From Setoptus koraiensis (lineage: Eukaryota; Arthropoda), in contig CM106586.1 of assembly GCA_048013815.1 (NCBI GenBank), positions 5,642,001-5,706,000 of the forward strand: DNA of 64,000 bases, read 5' to 3'. Shown in pieces: positions 1 to 11,292 of the stretch (position 1 is its first letter; the number at the start of each line of letters is the position of its first letter). A program made the position numbers and the translations under genes. Under the pieces are notes generated by a model that was given only the letters and a program-made list of their open reading frames with translations, ran no database searches and had not been told where the DNA came from.

Positions 1-82
1 TCTTTAATATCAATATTTAGATCACTAATTAGATTGCATTTTATTATTATTTGCATCAAATATCATACTCGGGCCTCGCTAG

Positions 83-457
83 TTTTGGGCTAGTTGGCCT
101 TTCGAGACGATGATATTGCCGAAGCGGCACCTAATTAGAATGCAGGACATGACAGACGAGGAAAAGAGAGACTTGGCGCTAATTCTAAAATCGATTCTTA
201 CCAAATATGACAACCTGTTTAAGTGTTCGTTTCCATATTCTATGGGCTGGTTTGGGGCACCCACTGGCGAATACATAGATCACGACATGTCTCATTGGGT
301 GGTTCATTGTTCATTTTGTCCGCCATTGTTGCGTTCAGCAAGAGTGAAAAAATTTATGGTTGGTTATGAGATGTTTGCCGAGGAACAGCGCGATCTCACA
401 CCGGAAAAGGCGGCCGATATGCTTCGAGACTCATCGGAGATCCACTACAGGTTGTGA
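83..457 (+). CDS. GALT: Galactose-1-phosphate uridylyltransferase, C-terminal exon (partial)
   Basis: The reading frame gives FWASWPFETMILPKRH, then KYDNLFKCSFPYSMGWFGAP and CPPLLRSARVKKFMVGYEM followed by QRDLTPEKAADMLR, ending at a TGA. This is the C-terminal third of GALT, the Leloir-pathway enzyme that exchanges UMP between UDP-glucose and galactose-1-phosphate in the cytosol. The exon most likely opens after the AG at 81-82, because FWA-x-WPFET is the family pattern; an AG at 92-93 is an alternative. The catalytic His-Pro-His exon lies off the left edge. One oddity: the usual LHAH(F/Y)YPPLLRS reads VHCSFCPPLLRS, so a His that serves as a metal ligand in bacterial GALT is Ser. An AATAAA at 888-893 may be the polyadenylation signal. 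Family assignment is firm; whether this copy is active is not. Confidence 0.88.
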   Translation, partial: FWASWPFETMILPKRHLIRMQDMTDEEKRDLALILKSILTKYDNLFKCSFPYSMGWFGAPTGEYIDHDMSHWVVHCSFCPPLLRSARVKKFMVGYEMFAEEQRDLTPEKAADMLRDSSEIHYRL

Positions 458-477
458 CCAAACACCCACATATGCCG

Positions 478-535
478 CCAATGCTGGATTGAAATAACAA
501 ATATATCTGAGGATCTGAGATTGTAAATTGCGCCA
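478..535 (+). repeat. 58-bp direct repeat, copy A (GALT 3' flank)
   Basis: The segment just after the GALT stop recurs at 2342-2399 with two mismatches by eye. Copy A sits in the presumed GALT 3' UTR; copy B starts 26 bp beyond the end of the DENND5-derived segment. Confidence 0.85.
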
Positions 536-756
536 AGATTCCAACTGACTGTAGCCTAAATCTTCTCTCCTGATCGAGCTGAGCTAGAAAAGGCATATAA
601 AAACTTGTTGTCCCCTCAGTCGATGGACTCAGGCGGGGAGATCGTAGGTCGGGAAGGTGCTGTTGATTTACTACTCCCCAGTTCTCCCTCAATCTCCCAA
701 ATCTCCAGAAAACTAAAGAAAAAGAAAAGAAAAACTTCGGCTCACGAGAAAAAAAG

Positions 757-806
757 TGTGACCAATGTCGTGACCAATATCGTGACAAATATTGTGACCG
801 ATCGAT
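757..806 (+). repeat. Short tandem repeat, about 15-bp unit
   Basis: Three to four degenerate copies of a GTGACCAATATC-like unit lie in the GALT 3' flank. The rest of 458-1500 holds no gene I can support. Confidence 0.6.
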
Positions 807-1505
807 AGTGTGACACTTCTCCTTAAAAGTATAAACATCTACGTTCGTAACCTGCCTACGATCTGACAACTAAAGTCTTGTTTTTGGAATAAACGTAATA
901 TTTTTCAGAACTCTATTGTTTTGCTTCTATTGGTCGCAAGAGCACAGTATTAGGTGATCAGAGTCGAAATAAAGTGGCGAAGTTGGGAACGAGACTAGCG
1001 TATTCTTGCTCTCGATACACTGGACAGTTCAGAAAGGCTATAGTGGGTGTATTCCGAGTGTCCACCCAAGGAGGTTTACCATAAACACACTTCTCTTCTG
1101 AGCGACTCTCTGTTTGAATTCGAAAGCATACCTAGGTGTGGTGTGGCGTTACAATTGACGATGACTTGAGTTTTGGTTTGGGTCGACCGTTTTTGCCAAT
1201 GTCCTTTTGCGAAGTTCATTTTTATTCTGCCAGGGGCGCGCAGAACGTGTTTGAATGCACACATAAGCTTAGAGTGTTACGTTAAATGTTTATCTCGGCG
1301 CATACATTGTATCCGGCGTGCTGTTGTGCACAACATGTATCGATTCTGGGTCAACGTGCTCATTAACTCTTCATCGGCACGTTGATCCAGATTTTCGCCA
1401 GCCTCTATATATGGGGCCGGCATTTCTAGTGAGTTTAATACTCTGGTTACTTTCTTGAAGTAATGAAAGTAAACGTTTCATTATACCTTGATTTAAAAGT
1501 TCATC

Positions 1506-1599
1506 ATTAGATGCCCGAGTACTGAAATACACTTATCTGGACTATAAGCAATAGTTCCTAAAGCCTAAAAATATGTATTTCAGCACTTGGGTATCTCAT
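1506..1599. repeat. Imperfect inverted repeat flanking the DENND5 partial copy
   Basis: The arm around 1506-1533 and the arm around 1572-1599 are imperfect reverse complements; the core 1514-1530 pairs with 1575-1591 at 15 of 17 positions. The right arm ends about 27 bp before the DENND5-derived segment. It may be a small fold-back remnant; no target-site duplication was found. Confidence 0.5.
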
Positions 1600-1625
1600 G
1601 ATTTACTTCGGTATCGTCGTAATTC

Positions 1626-2316
1626 ATTATGTCTGCCTAGCATAGATTGGCAAGACACACCATTAGAGCCAAAATTTCATACGTTCCTAGTGACGCGCGA
1701 GGACGGTCAGCGTTTGTACGGATCGGGCCTAACTGTTTACGATCAGCCAAATCATATTATCAACAATAATGCTAGTAATAGTAATAATCAAAATGGAAAT
1801 AGAAAAAAATTTGCTACATATTGTTATTGTATCATCACAAATACACCTTTTATCAACGCCACAAGGGCTCTATTAAATATTATCTGGGAAAAAAAGTGTG
1901 ACGATAACCTAGTGAGATGCGTAATGCATATTAGATTACCACCAAGGAGAAGATGCTTGAGACTAGTCTTGCCACCCAAGGCCCCTTCAACAACTAACAA
2001 TCAACTAACCACAACATCAACAAATCAAATAAATCAACAACAAACCGGTCAACAATTTAGTAGCACCAAAAACAAACTATCTACTTTAAGATCAAAGTTT
2101 CATCATGATGATATCTACTTATATAGAGGCCTCACAGATCTGCCCCTTTTCGACTATCCACTTAGAGAGGTATTTAAATTTTTGAATATCGACGATTTTC
2201 TAGTGGCATTCGCCTGTGTATTGATGGAACAAAGAACTCTAATCATTAGTCGAGACAATTATCGTTTGATGATGGTAGGCGAATCACTAACTAACTTGTT
2301 ATTACCCCTCAGATGG
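1626..2316 (+). pseudogene. Partial duplicate of DENND5 (uDENN/DENN segment)
   Basis: These 691 bp correspond base for base, at a constant offset of 9804, to 11430-12120 inside the DENND5 gene; I see only two substitutions. The segment stays open, reading from LCLPSIDWQDTPLEPKFHTF to ESLTNLLLPLRW, and is embedded in an ORF at 1573-2361 with unrelated short ends. It carries only the end of uDENN and the first part of the DENN core, starts and stops inside domains, and has no dDENN, RUN or PLAT part. It is therefore best read as a very recent partial duplication, or an assembly artefact. A polypyrimidine-AG at 1576-1582 could act as a splice acceptor, so use as an exon cannot be excluded. Confidence 0.85.
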
Positions 2317-2341
2317 ATTGTGATTGATGCATTAGTACTGA

Positions 2342-2399
2342 CCAATGTTGGATTGAAATAACAAATATATCTGAGGATCTGAGATTGTGAATTGCGCCA
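2342..2399 (+). repeat. 58-bp direct repeat, copy B (after DENND5 partial copy)
   Basis: It matches 478-535 in the GALT 3' flank with two mismatches. This links the DENND5 partial copy and the GALT downstream region in one rearrangement history. Confidence 0.85.
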
Positions 2400-2861
2400 G
2401 ACTTACTTAGCGACATAAATTACATGAAAAGAATACAAACTGAACTGATTGTGATTTACACAAACAGTGTATTTTGGAACAAATTCGATCACCAAAAATA
2501 TTGCTAGCCGGCCGCATGATGGCACATGATGGCTGGCGAGAAAGCTGAACAAACAATCCTTAATTGGTTATTGTATTATTTATATTTATATTATATGTAA
2601 ACAATAAATGCCGATCAACGAGCGACATCACGAATAAATTAACTTTCGACTTGACGATGTTTAAGTCTAAATTGTGTACTTGCAATGTGTAACAATGTGA
2701 ACACGCTAGAGATAAACCTTTGGGCATGGATGATAAATTATATAATAAATAAATCGCTTGTTCCATAAATACATTAAATAAAATGAAAGCTGATAATTAG
2801 TGTCGATGATGTGATAAAATTACGTTGTTGACACACATAACTGACAATACTGATAATGTAG

Positions 2862-3167
2862 CTAACGGTAATGTCTGAGAACGCCGCGACCGTGCGACAT
2901 GGTGTGTTTTCTAGAATAGCCCGAAATGGCGCGCGATGGAAACGCCGAAAACGGTGTCATCCAAAATGGCTTCACTATTCCGTATGTGGGCCAGCCATAA
3001 TGTTCGAAGTATCCAATGGAGCATTCGACAACAGGCTGCTGTTGCGTAATGGCATAAATGGACAGGACAATTATGCTGATAAGTGTTGCTGAAATCACTT
3101 TGAATTTTCTTCTATCACAATGACTTTTTTGTTGCATTTGTTGTTTGTTTGTGATTTGTTGAGCCAT
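2862..3167 (-). CDS. Possible small membrane-anchored or secreted protein
   Basis: An intact 101-codon ORF. Residues 1-21 are polar and basic (Gln- and Lys-rich). A single hydrophobic stretch, VISATLISIIVLSIYAI, follows at about 24-40. The remaining 60 residues are rich in Tyr, Phe, Trp, Pro and Ser with one Cys. This looks like a signal anchor, or a signal peptide with a long basic n-region, in front of a short aromatic-rich segment. No family is recognised and there is no splice or homology support, so it could be a chance ORF. Confidence 0.3.
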   Translation of the reverse strand: MAQQITNKQQMQQKSHCDRRKFKVISATLISIIVLSIYAITQQQPVVECSIGYFEHYGWPTYGIVKPFWMTPFSAFPSRAISGYSRKHTMSHGRGVLRHYR

Positions 3168-3169
3168 TT

Positions 3170-6100
3170 TAGTTGAGTTTAGTTCTTCTATCGTTTTTCT
3201 TCAAGTTTGAGAGTGAAAAATGATGATGATCTTATTGACAATCAAGTGTCGCTAGCTCGTGGTGGTCTTGCCGATGGATAACTGTGCTATTTAGAATTTA
3301 GAACTCAATTGTCAAAAACAGATGAAGACAAGATGTGTGATTGGCGATATTTATCTAGATCGATTGCAATTTATATGCACCAGATACTGATGGTTGACTC
3401 TGTTGGGTGGCTGACTTGCCTATTGATGGCTGGTTGGCTGGCACGACGAGAAAGAAAAAATGAATGCCAATTAGTGCTGTTATGAATCAACTTTTCTCTT
3501 TTCACCAGCAACTTCTTGTTGGTTTTGGCAACACGTACCCAGGAACGTGCCGCATGCAATCATCAGGCGTTGATATTGAACGGGAGGCGAAGCTGAAAAT
3601 AGTTTTTATCCATTGATCCATTGTCGTCGAGTTCAGTCGCTGTGGCTACAATCATATTGCTGTAATCACGTTGCCAATAAGACTGGTTGCTCTTGAAATC
3701 GCTGGCCGAAAGTTAGCGCTGTTGCTGGGCTATATTTATAAACAAATAGGATGTTATATTAGGATCTTCCTTACTCTCACTCGTACTTCTTGTTTAATTA
3801 ATAAAAATAATGGCGCTCTTCCCCCTTTAGTTGGTGGCTTGCCAAGACCGTTTCTTTTTTAAGCTCATTCTGGCAACACAATAATCTATAGCTGTCATCT
3901 TTGCTCTGGTTTGCATATTGCATAACTGAGACAGGCACACGCACAATTGAATGGTGTAGTCGCTAATGATACAACATCACCAGATAACAGCAACAACATT
4001 ATTTATTTATTAATAAAGTTACGTAACGCGATAAGTATAGTATGATTGATCAAGGAACTACTGTTAAGCGTTACACTGTGCTGTCTGTCAGTTCCTCGTT
4101 GAAGAGAAACGCACACCCAGCAAGTTAGAACAGAACATAATAGAATAGAAAGTAGTTGTTTGCCCATGGATAAAAGTGATTAATGTGTTAATCAATGCAA
4201 CAACGCTTACGTGACTATTTATATATATATAGCCAGTGGTGGTTGTTGTTGCCCAAATATAACAACTTTCGCTCTTACAATACTACATTGACCATGATTA
4301 CATAACAATCTAGAGCTAACTGTAAGCAAAGTGAGCTCCTTTCAAAGTGTGTGTGTGTGTGTGTGTGTTTCAAGGTATGTCTGTTCTGTCTGCATTGGTC
4401 GCTTTGGCCTTTGTAAGCCTTTGTTGATGTCAGCCAACATTCAAAAAGACAAGGTGAATATTGATTTGAAGTTATCGCGACTCAGTTAAACAGTTATGCA
4501 ACAACACACACACGCATTCGCACAGGTAAGGCCAGCTTATAAAATGCGAGCTGCTGCTAAAGTAGGTAGTGCCCACTGCCGCCTTACATAACTGTCTTGC
4601 TGGCACAGTGTGTTTATGTCGCCACTGCTGCCGCCTAGACCAAACCAATCAACAAGTGTCTAGTGTGGTATCCACAACGGTAAATACACACACACGCACA
4701 CGCACACCATCTTATAATTGTCTACGTGACTTTGCATGCAGTTATGTAAGGTTACACGAAACACAGGTAAATGTTACGAGCATGCATTGCAAATGGTAAT
4801 CGTGATCGGTAACAGCGTGGCTACAACCGTTGGCCATGCTGCTGTAGTTGCTGCCGTTGTTGTTGTTGTTGTTGTTGTTTGTCTGACGTCTTTGAAGGTC
4901 GCCACCACCTATCCTGAATGACCATGGAGCAGCGCCAATTCCAATCAACGAATACTTGCTAATTATATAACAAGCTCTTGACTTCTCTCATAAGTTGCAT
5001 ACGAGTGTGAGCTATATTGTCAAAGAAATATATTTATATTTAGACACAAGCACACACAATCACACCAGCAACAACTACTGGTACTCGAGAGGGTGTTGGA
5101 TGTTGTTTTTTTGAGGCAACAACAACAACGACACGAACAACTTTTCGCTTATGACAACCATCATGAACATCAGTAATGAACACTTGTGTCCAAGTGAGAC
5201 ACACCGACAGGGAGAGAGCAATCGGGATCAGAGGTGCTAAATGAGTATTTACCTAGGCAATTTGTTGAATGAGACTACTACTTGTTGGAATTATTCTCAT
5301 GGGCTCACTTGTGAGCGCCTCTGTCAGCATTGAAATACCTCCTAGCATAACCAAATTTCAGGGATATATCAGAGCATTCCTGAACAGTCAAGTGAGTATA
5401 TGTATGTTAATATTTCAACAACAGTTGCATTGATATGACAACTCGCTTGTCATGACTCACTCTGTCTATCATATAATTAGCTAGTACAAAACACTATTCT
5501 GGTAAGAGTCATTTTTTTATATTCTGCTAGGAGCAACTCAAGTAATGTTGGGAGCTGGATCTTATCTTTTTAATGATTCTGTCACTAGGGCACCAAGATT
5601 ATCACACAATTGCAATGATGACAAACGCACTGATGGTAAGTGAGTGTCAATTAGCAGGGCAGTAAATCTACAATTACTGTTACTCATAATGTTAGATGAT
5701 TGTGTCGAACTATGCTCTCTCTTCATACACAGGTCACACATTGGGTCACGTTTATTCAATTAATTATGCCGAGCACGTATGGATGGATTTTTTCAAATTG
5801 TTCCCAGTTCGGACAGTTAAGCGGCAACAATTTACTGATAAGAGTGTTTCCGCGCTAAGCAAATTGATACGGCAACGGGCCATACAATTGATTCGAGCAT
5901 TTCAACGAGTATCTGTCGGAAACTAGAAACAGCAATTTTCATTTATGAGGCGCTGCATATTCGCTCTGGGAGCGAGAGTTCTAGAAACTTTCCACAGGTA
6001 ATTTTTTCTTTGGAACACACAAGCCATCAATAGCATTTGATATATTCGATATCGACAACCCCCAAGTTGAAAGCTATCGCGGTGGTTGTCTCTACAAACC

Positions 6101-6458
6101 TTTCATCGATCAGTTCCCGATGAAGGCATCGAATATAAAAGATGCTACGGGATTGAGGAGATTCTTTGAAGCGCCGGAAATCGGATTCAGAGAAACGACA
6201 GAGTGCACCTAGAACCTTGGTAAGTAAGTCAAACTTCAATCTAGCACAGAATCACCCTAGAACCGATTGGCTCTTTCGACACGGTTTTTGTGCACTACAC
6301 AAAAAGTGGCTCGCAGATTGTTGTCTTAACTTCAATCATAGCCAACTATATGTTTATTGTTATCAATCAGATTTTAGTTAGTAAATAAATTAAATTATTA
6401 AAAAAATATCATCAACATGTGTTCGGAATGTTATCGCTAACACCTGTAAGACAGCAGT
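3170..6458. other. Intergenic, no gene recognised
   Basis: AT-rich DNA with short TG/CA runs (about 4350-4368, 4688-4708), a GTT run at 4857-4878 and other microsatellite-like tracts. Short ORFs such as 5696-5926 have no family resemblance that I can see. Part of this DNA is presumably the 3' flank of CRELD, which ends at 6459. Confidence 0.5.
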
Positions 6459-8002
6459 TCAATTTGATGCCGACAAGAGTGTGTCCGTAGAGGGAATGCC
6501 CTTGTTAGTCTCTGTCAGTGTTATGAAAATTATCAGGCCCACAGAGAAGAAGGCTAGTATCTTGAGGTTCTGATTGAATATTATGACAGCCACAAGAAAC
6601 GCTAACAAGTACATATAATAGTTGCTCGTTGGGTCCTTAAATTGTGCTATCCAACCACCACTATCAGCCTGTTGAGTTCCTTCTTTCAGGCATGAATTAC
6701 CATGGGCCTGATAGCCCGAGGCGCATTTAATGCACATAGTTGAACCAAATCCATAGCAACCTTGACACGATTTGTGACACTCTGGGTTTACAGAAAGTTA
6801 TTTTAAACACATTTATACATAATATTTGCAGAAGGAATCCATTGTGGTGAGTTGATAGGATATTGGTGCAAACATGTGTAACACAACAATAAGTTGCAAA
6901 TACTCATCATCATCTCTCTGGCGTTGATGTTACGTACCTTGACATTCGGAGGAGCCCTCCGTGTTAACACAGTAGGTGTTGCCGTGACAGTTCCTTCTGT
7001 CTTGGCCATCGGCTTCTAATTCGCATTCATTTATATCGACACAACCATTCTCATCACGGTTTTTGTAACCCTTTGCACAAGCTTGACAATTTAGTGGTCC
7101 TGGTCCATCACATCGAACACAAGCTTGATCACACTTCAAACATGTACCATTAGATTGTTTTCCGTCATCCAAATCCGATGTTACTCCATAGTATCCATCT
7201 GTGCAAAGCTGACACAGTTCACCTGTATATCCTTGATCACATTTGCAAGAGCCATCACCCTCGCGAGTTCCTGAACCAGAACACTTGCCATTTTTGCCAC
7301 AGTTTTTCAAACACTGCTGACAACTGGGTCCATATTTGCCCTCAGGGCAACACTTTTTTAGTCTACTAATGCATAGAAAATCTACTAGGCGAACATTTTT
7401 CGTCCTATGCTTGAACCACCATTCTTCAATATCTGATTCTGTGTCCTCGGCGACAGCTAGACATTCCGCTTTGCCCTCTTTGAGATCTAAACAGAGCTGT
7501 TCTTGTATTTCAACTAACCTGACCTCGCTGTCAGCGTAACTCTTGAGATTTCTCTCTTCCCAGCTGGTATCGCCACCCTCGTGTTTCCCCCTGGCCGTGG
7601 CTTCCATACCCTGATTGTTGTTTACGACAACGGCGATAGTGTGAGGCAAGATATATGATTTGAGAAAAACAGTTAGTGCATCGAGAAATTCAATGCTATA
7701 TCGGCTAGATTGGCCGAATAAGCGAGGGTTGGCATCCAATAGATCAACAAGACAACTGGCTGACTGACCTGGTCAAAAGACTTCACTAGGGCTCTGCAAG
7801 CCTCGCATTTTCCTACGCGTCTATCGCCATTTTCGGCTGGCTCCAGATCTGGTATGAAACTTTGAGATAGTGCCAGTGGCGTGGTGATAATGATGGCCAG
7901 ACACAATGATATCAGGCATGCTGATGCCAGATTTTTGTATTTGGTAGCTGAGGTGCAAATGTGATGGCAACTATCGGTGATATTCACAGTGAAATTAACC
8001 AT
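6459..8002 (-). CDS. CRELD: CRELD: cysteine-rich EGF-like domain ER protein
   Basis: Three exons read on the minus strand: 8002-7769, 7610-6938 and 6781-6459, giving 409 aa. Both junctions keep frame (KSFDQ|GMEATARGK and SECQ-E-CHKSCQ) and use GT-AG. Exon 1 has a hydrophobic signal segment (LISLCLAIIITTPLALS) then CEACRALVKSFDQ. Exon 2 begins with the family block GMEATARGKHEGGDTSWEE, followed by SEVRLVEIQEQLC, EGF/furin-like Cys repeats and a calcium-binding EGF start, DINECE. Exon 3 ends the Cys-rich region and has two transmembrane helices near the C-terminus (about YYMYLLAFLVAVIIF and ILAFFSVGLIIFITL), as in the CRELD1 type. CRELD proteins are ER-resident thiol-disulphide-linked factors, implicated in acetylcholine receptor biogenesis and ER-mitochondria function. 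I am confident of the family; the paralogue type is inferred from the TM helices. Confidence 0.92.
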
Positions 8003-8771
8003 ACTAAATGATTTTTATGAATATAAATAATTCAAATAAATAATAAAATGTTTGTTTGTCTGCCACTCCACAGCCAAAACAACAACAACAACGGCAACAT
8101 ATAGTACACACACACAATGTATAATCCGTGGTCCTTTTGTCCTGTCCGATGCTTGTGTGGCCCAGCAAGCGCTATTATTACAATTTATTATTGCTATTAT
8201 AATGGGGTGTTCCTATAATTCGGCCGAAATAGTAATGCTCCAATCGTATCCAATAGTATTCAATTTTTGTATGATATAATAATAGGTAATATAAAGCCCA
8301 ATCAGTTGCTACATTTGTAATAATAATAATAACGTCATGTTGCCGGCGTTGTTGGCTGGCTGCTGTGATTGCGAGCCGCATCAGCTGATTCGTGTCTCAC
8401 GTTTTACAAGCGGCCTGTTACAGCTTGCAGGCAATTGTGATGCACACGATGATGTAACACAGTATAGACAGTGTCTATTAGACAGTCTATAGACAGTGTG
8501 AGTCTAGCTGGAATCACCTGTCAGTGTGTGTGGCAACAACTCTCCATTATTGTAACGACTGTTGTTAGGTAATGGGCTCATTTCGTTGGTGTGTCACTGA
8601 TATCAATGAACTTGTCTCAACTCACTCGCACTGGTAGCGTGCGATACACTGCATGTTGCACTCACGACATTGTCATGACTTGATGTCACTGTTGCTCACA
8701 CAGGCTGTATGATACAGCAGACCGTTGGACAGGTTTCGCTGGTGTCACTACAACAATGCTTTTGGTTTTAT

Positions 8772-8870
8772 TTGCGACCTTTGCCGTCGTTGTTGTTGCC
8801 GTCGTTGTTGTTGCCGTCGCCGTTGCGGTTGCTGTTGTCGCCGTCGTTGCTGTTGTCGCTGTCGTTGCTG
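8772..8870. repeat. Degenerate trinucleotide-rich tandem repeat (GTTGTTGCCGTC type)
   Basis: Visible 12-15 bp units rich in GTT, GCC and GTC. The array produces spurious Thr/Ala, Arg/Gln and Leu-rich ORFs on both strands. Confidence 0.75.
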
Positions 8871-9298
8871 TGTGTAAGGGCGAACACGGCAAACGTGCCT
8901 AGACAGGTGAACCGCATCTAGAGCGCATCTGACAACTGTAACGCCACACTGTGATGCCGAGAGCGAGAGGCCAGTGTCCAACTGTGGCTGCTGTTGCTTG
9001 TTGCATCCACAGTATGGTTGTTGCGCAACACTAACTGTCGGTAACTGTTAGTGCTAACACGGTGTCTAGCTCACGGAGCAAACACATGAGAATATGTCAC
9101 ACAAGCGTTGATTGGCGTAATTGATGCTGGCTGTTGGCGAGTAACGACACAACCACCGACGAGCATCGTCGGAACTTTGGCCGCACTCTCGCTCGCTTGC
9201 TCGCCCACCCCGTCAACAGTAAGTCAATGTAAGAGCTGCCAATGGCACAAATGCATGCACACCATATGGCATCAGATGACCTGTGTCGCTCACAGTAT

Positions 9299-9337
9299 CA
9301 ATATTTTGTCGTTGTTGCTGACAACGACAAAATATTG
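9299..9337. repeat. Perfect hairpin, 17-bp arms, 5-nt loop
   Basis: Arm 9299-9315 is the exact reverse complement of arm 9321-9337, separated by TGCTG. It is not next to a gene end, so a terminator role is unlikely. Confidence 0.85.
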
Positions 9338-10357
9338 GCCCTCGCTGAGCTCATGCCATCAACTAATTATCAATTAGAAATTAACAGATGCGAGCCGGAC
9401 AAAGTGTGAGCTTGCCATATTGACACAGCAGCTTGCCAATTTGTATTGTTTGTCGTTGGTGGGCACAAGCGCACACTGTGCCAATGGCAGACCGACAGTG
9501 TGAGCTTGCCATAAACTGGCAAGACACAAGCCGCCCACTCATTGAATAGGGCGTGCATACGACAGCATTTGATAACGTTCAACGCGATGCGTATGTTTTA
9601 CATGTTAGTGCATTGCGTGCACCTGTATCATGCGGGCTAGATGAGTGTGCGTTCCGTTATCGCGCCCCGCCACTTACCTAATAACTTATTACTAATAACT
9701 TATTACCAATAACTTATTGGTAATAAATACCTTGGGTTGCAACACACACACACATCACACGGAATGAGTGGTTGCATTGCAAACACTTATTCTGTCTGTC
9801 ACAACGTTTGTATTCACTAGTTTGTTGTCATTAGTCGACTGTGTTTGCTCGCACGGTGCTCGATTGAATTGACAGTGAGTTGGCGAGCGCAATTTCAAGT
9901 GCAATTGCATATTTGCGAACACAATGTCGCCTTCGCAATGTCAGTCGATTCGTCAGATTCAGCCAGCCTGCCTGTCAGTTGGTCGCTGGCACTGGTGGCG
10001 AGCGACAGCAAGACTGTTCGATTGATTCATGGTGTTGCCGTTCAACTTGCTGGCCTGTTGACTAATTTCGCGTTTGTTACGTAACGTTAACATTTGCAAG
10101 ACATACTGCACACATTGGTGCTAGCTGGGCGCCAAGACACACAGCTGACGACGACGACGACGGCTGTTACAGCACTACCAAGTGGCAACATTTGCAGAGT
10201 TGCTGGTGAGACACGATTGTTGCCAACAACAGCGGCAACGGCAACAATTTAAATTGATTATTGTTGTTGTCTTGCCGTGTCGAATAATTTTTTCGTATCT
10301 ATCCACATCCGCCGCCGCTACACCACCACAACACTTCTGTACATATACTATACATAT

Positions 10358-10394
<37 letters not shown>

Positions 10395-10923
10395 TATTAT
10401 TATTATATTGTATGCCATATACGACGAATGGCGTAACATCATCCATCACACTCATCGAGCCCCTATGTAAAGTGCTTAGCTAATCACTATCTACATCGAG
10501 CCTGCCAGTTGCTCGCCGCCATGCCAGCCGTCGCAATAAAAGATATTGTATAATGGTAATATAACGACGCAAGATAAAATGAAGATATTTCTTCATTTTG
10601 TTTTCCACTGTTATTTCTTTTTATTGATGTATACACTTATTTGCTTCGTTTGTGCGATATGTGTTATATTATATACGGTATATATAGTATAGAGTGCAGA
10701 CGACTGGATATCTCACTTGCACTTGTATCACTTTTATTACACACACAGCCAGCCAGCCAGTCTGCCAGATAATCAGTGTGCGCAGTGCACAGAGAGCCTC
10801 AAGTGGCACAGCTCTCAGCCTCCACAATGGAAAGTGACAGCGCACAGTAGACGAAAATGTAATTACTATAGGCCGTATTACTGTAGGCCGTCCAGTTGCT
10901 CACTGTTTAATCAGTAGTAGATG

Positions 10924-10924
<1 letters not shown>

Positions 10925-10960
<36 letters not shown>
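10925..10960. repeat. TG dinucleotide microsatellite
   Basis: About 18 uninterrupted TG units. Confidence 0.95.
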
Positions 10961-10962
<2 letters not shown>

Positions 10963-11292
10963 CCAGTTGTATGCGTAGTGCGCTCTGTATCAGTCTAGTT
11001 GAGGCAGTGGTGGTAGTAATTGTTGTTGTTGTTGTTGCTGCTGTTAGTCCGTGATGAACACTTTGAATTATACTTGATACTTTTATATATTATCATCACA
11101 CCAGTGGCTGTATCGTAACACACTGCATTTAAAATGTATTATTACTGTTAATTACCAACTATGAATTAATTATACATACTTAACTGATATTATTATCATT
11201 ATCATTATTAATAATAATACTATTATTATTACTAGCGATAGTAGTGGCACATCAATTGTCAGCACATCACCCAGGCCAACGCCATCGCCGCC

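Larger units (their letters stand above)
8003..11292. other. Intergenic with microsatellites
   Basis: The 5' flanks of CRELD and DENND5 lie head to head here. The DNA contains a GTTGTTGCCGTC-like tandem array (about 8772-8870), a TA run (about 10361-10390), a TG array (10925-10960) and a perfect hairpin (9299-9337). The short ORFs in it are repeat-derived. I see no gene. Confidence 0.5.
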
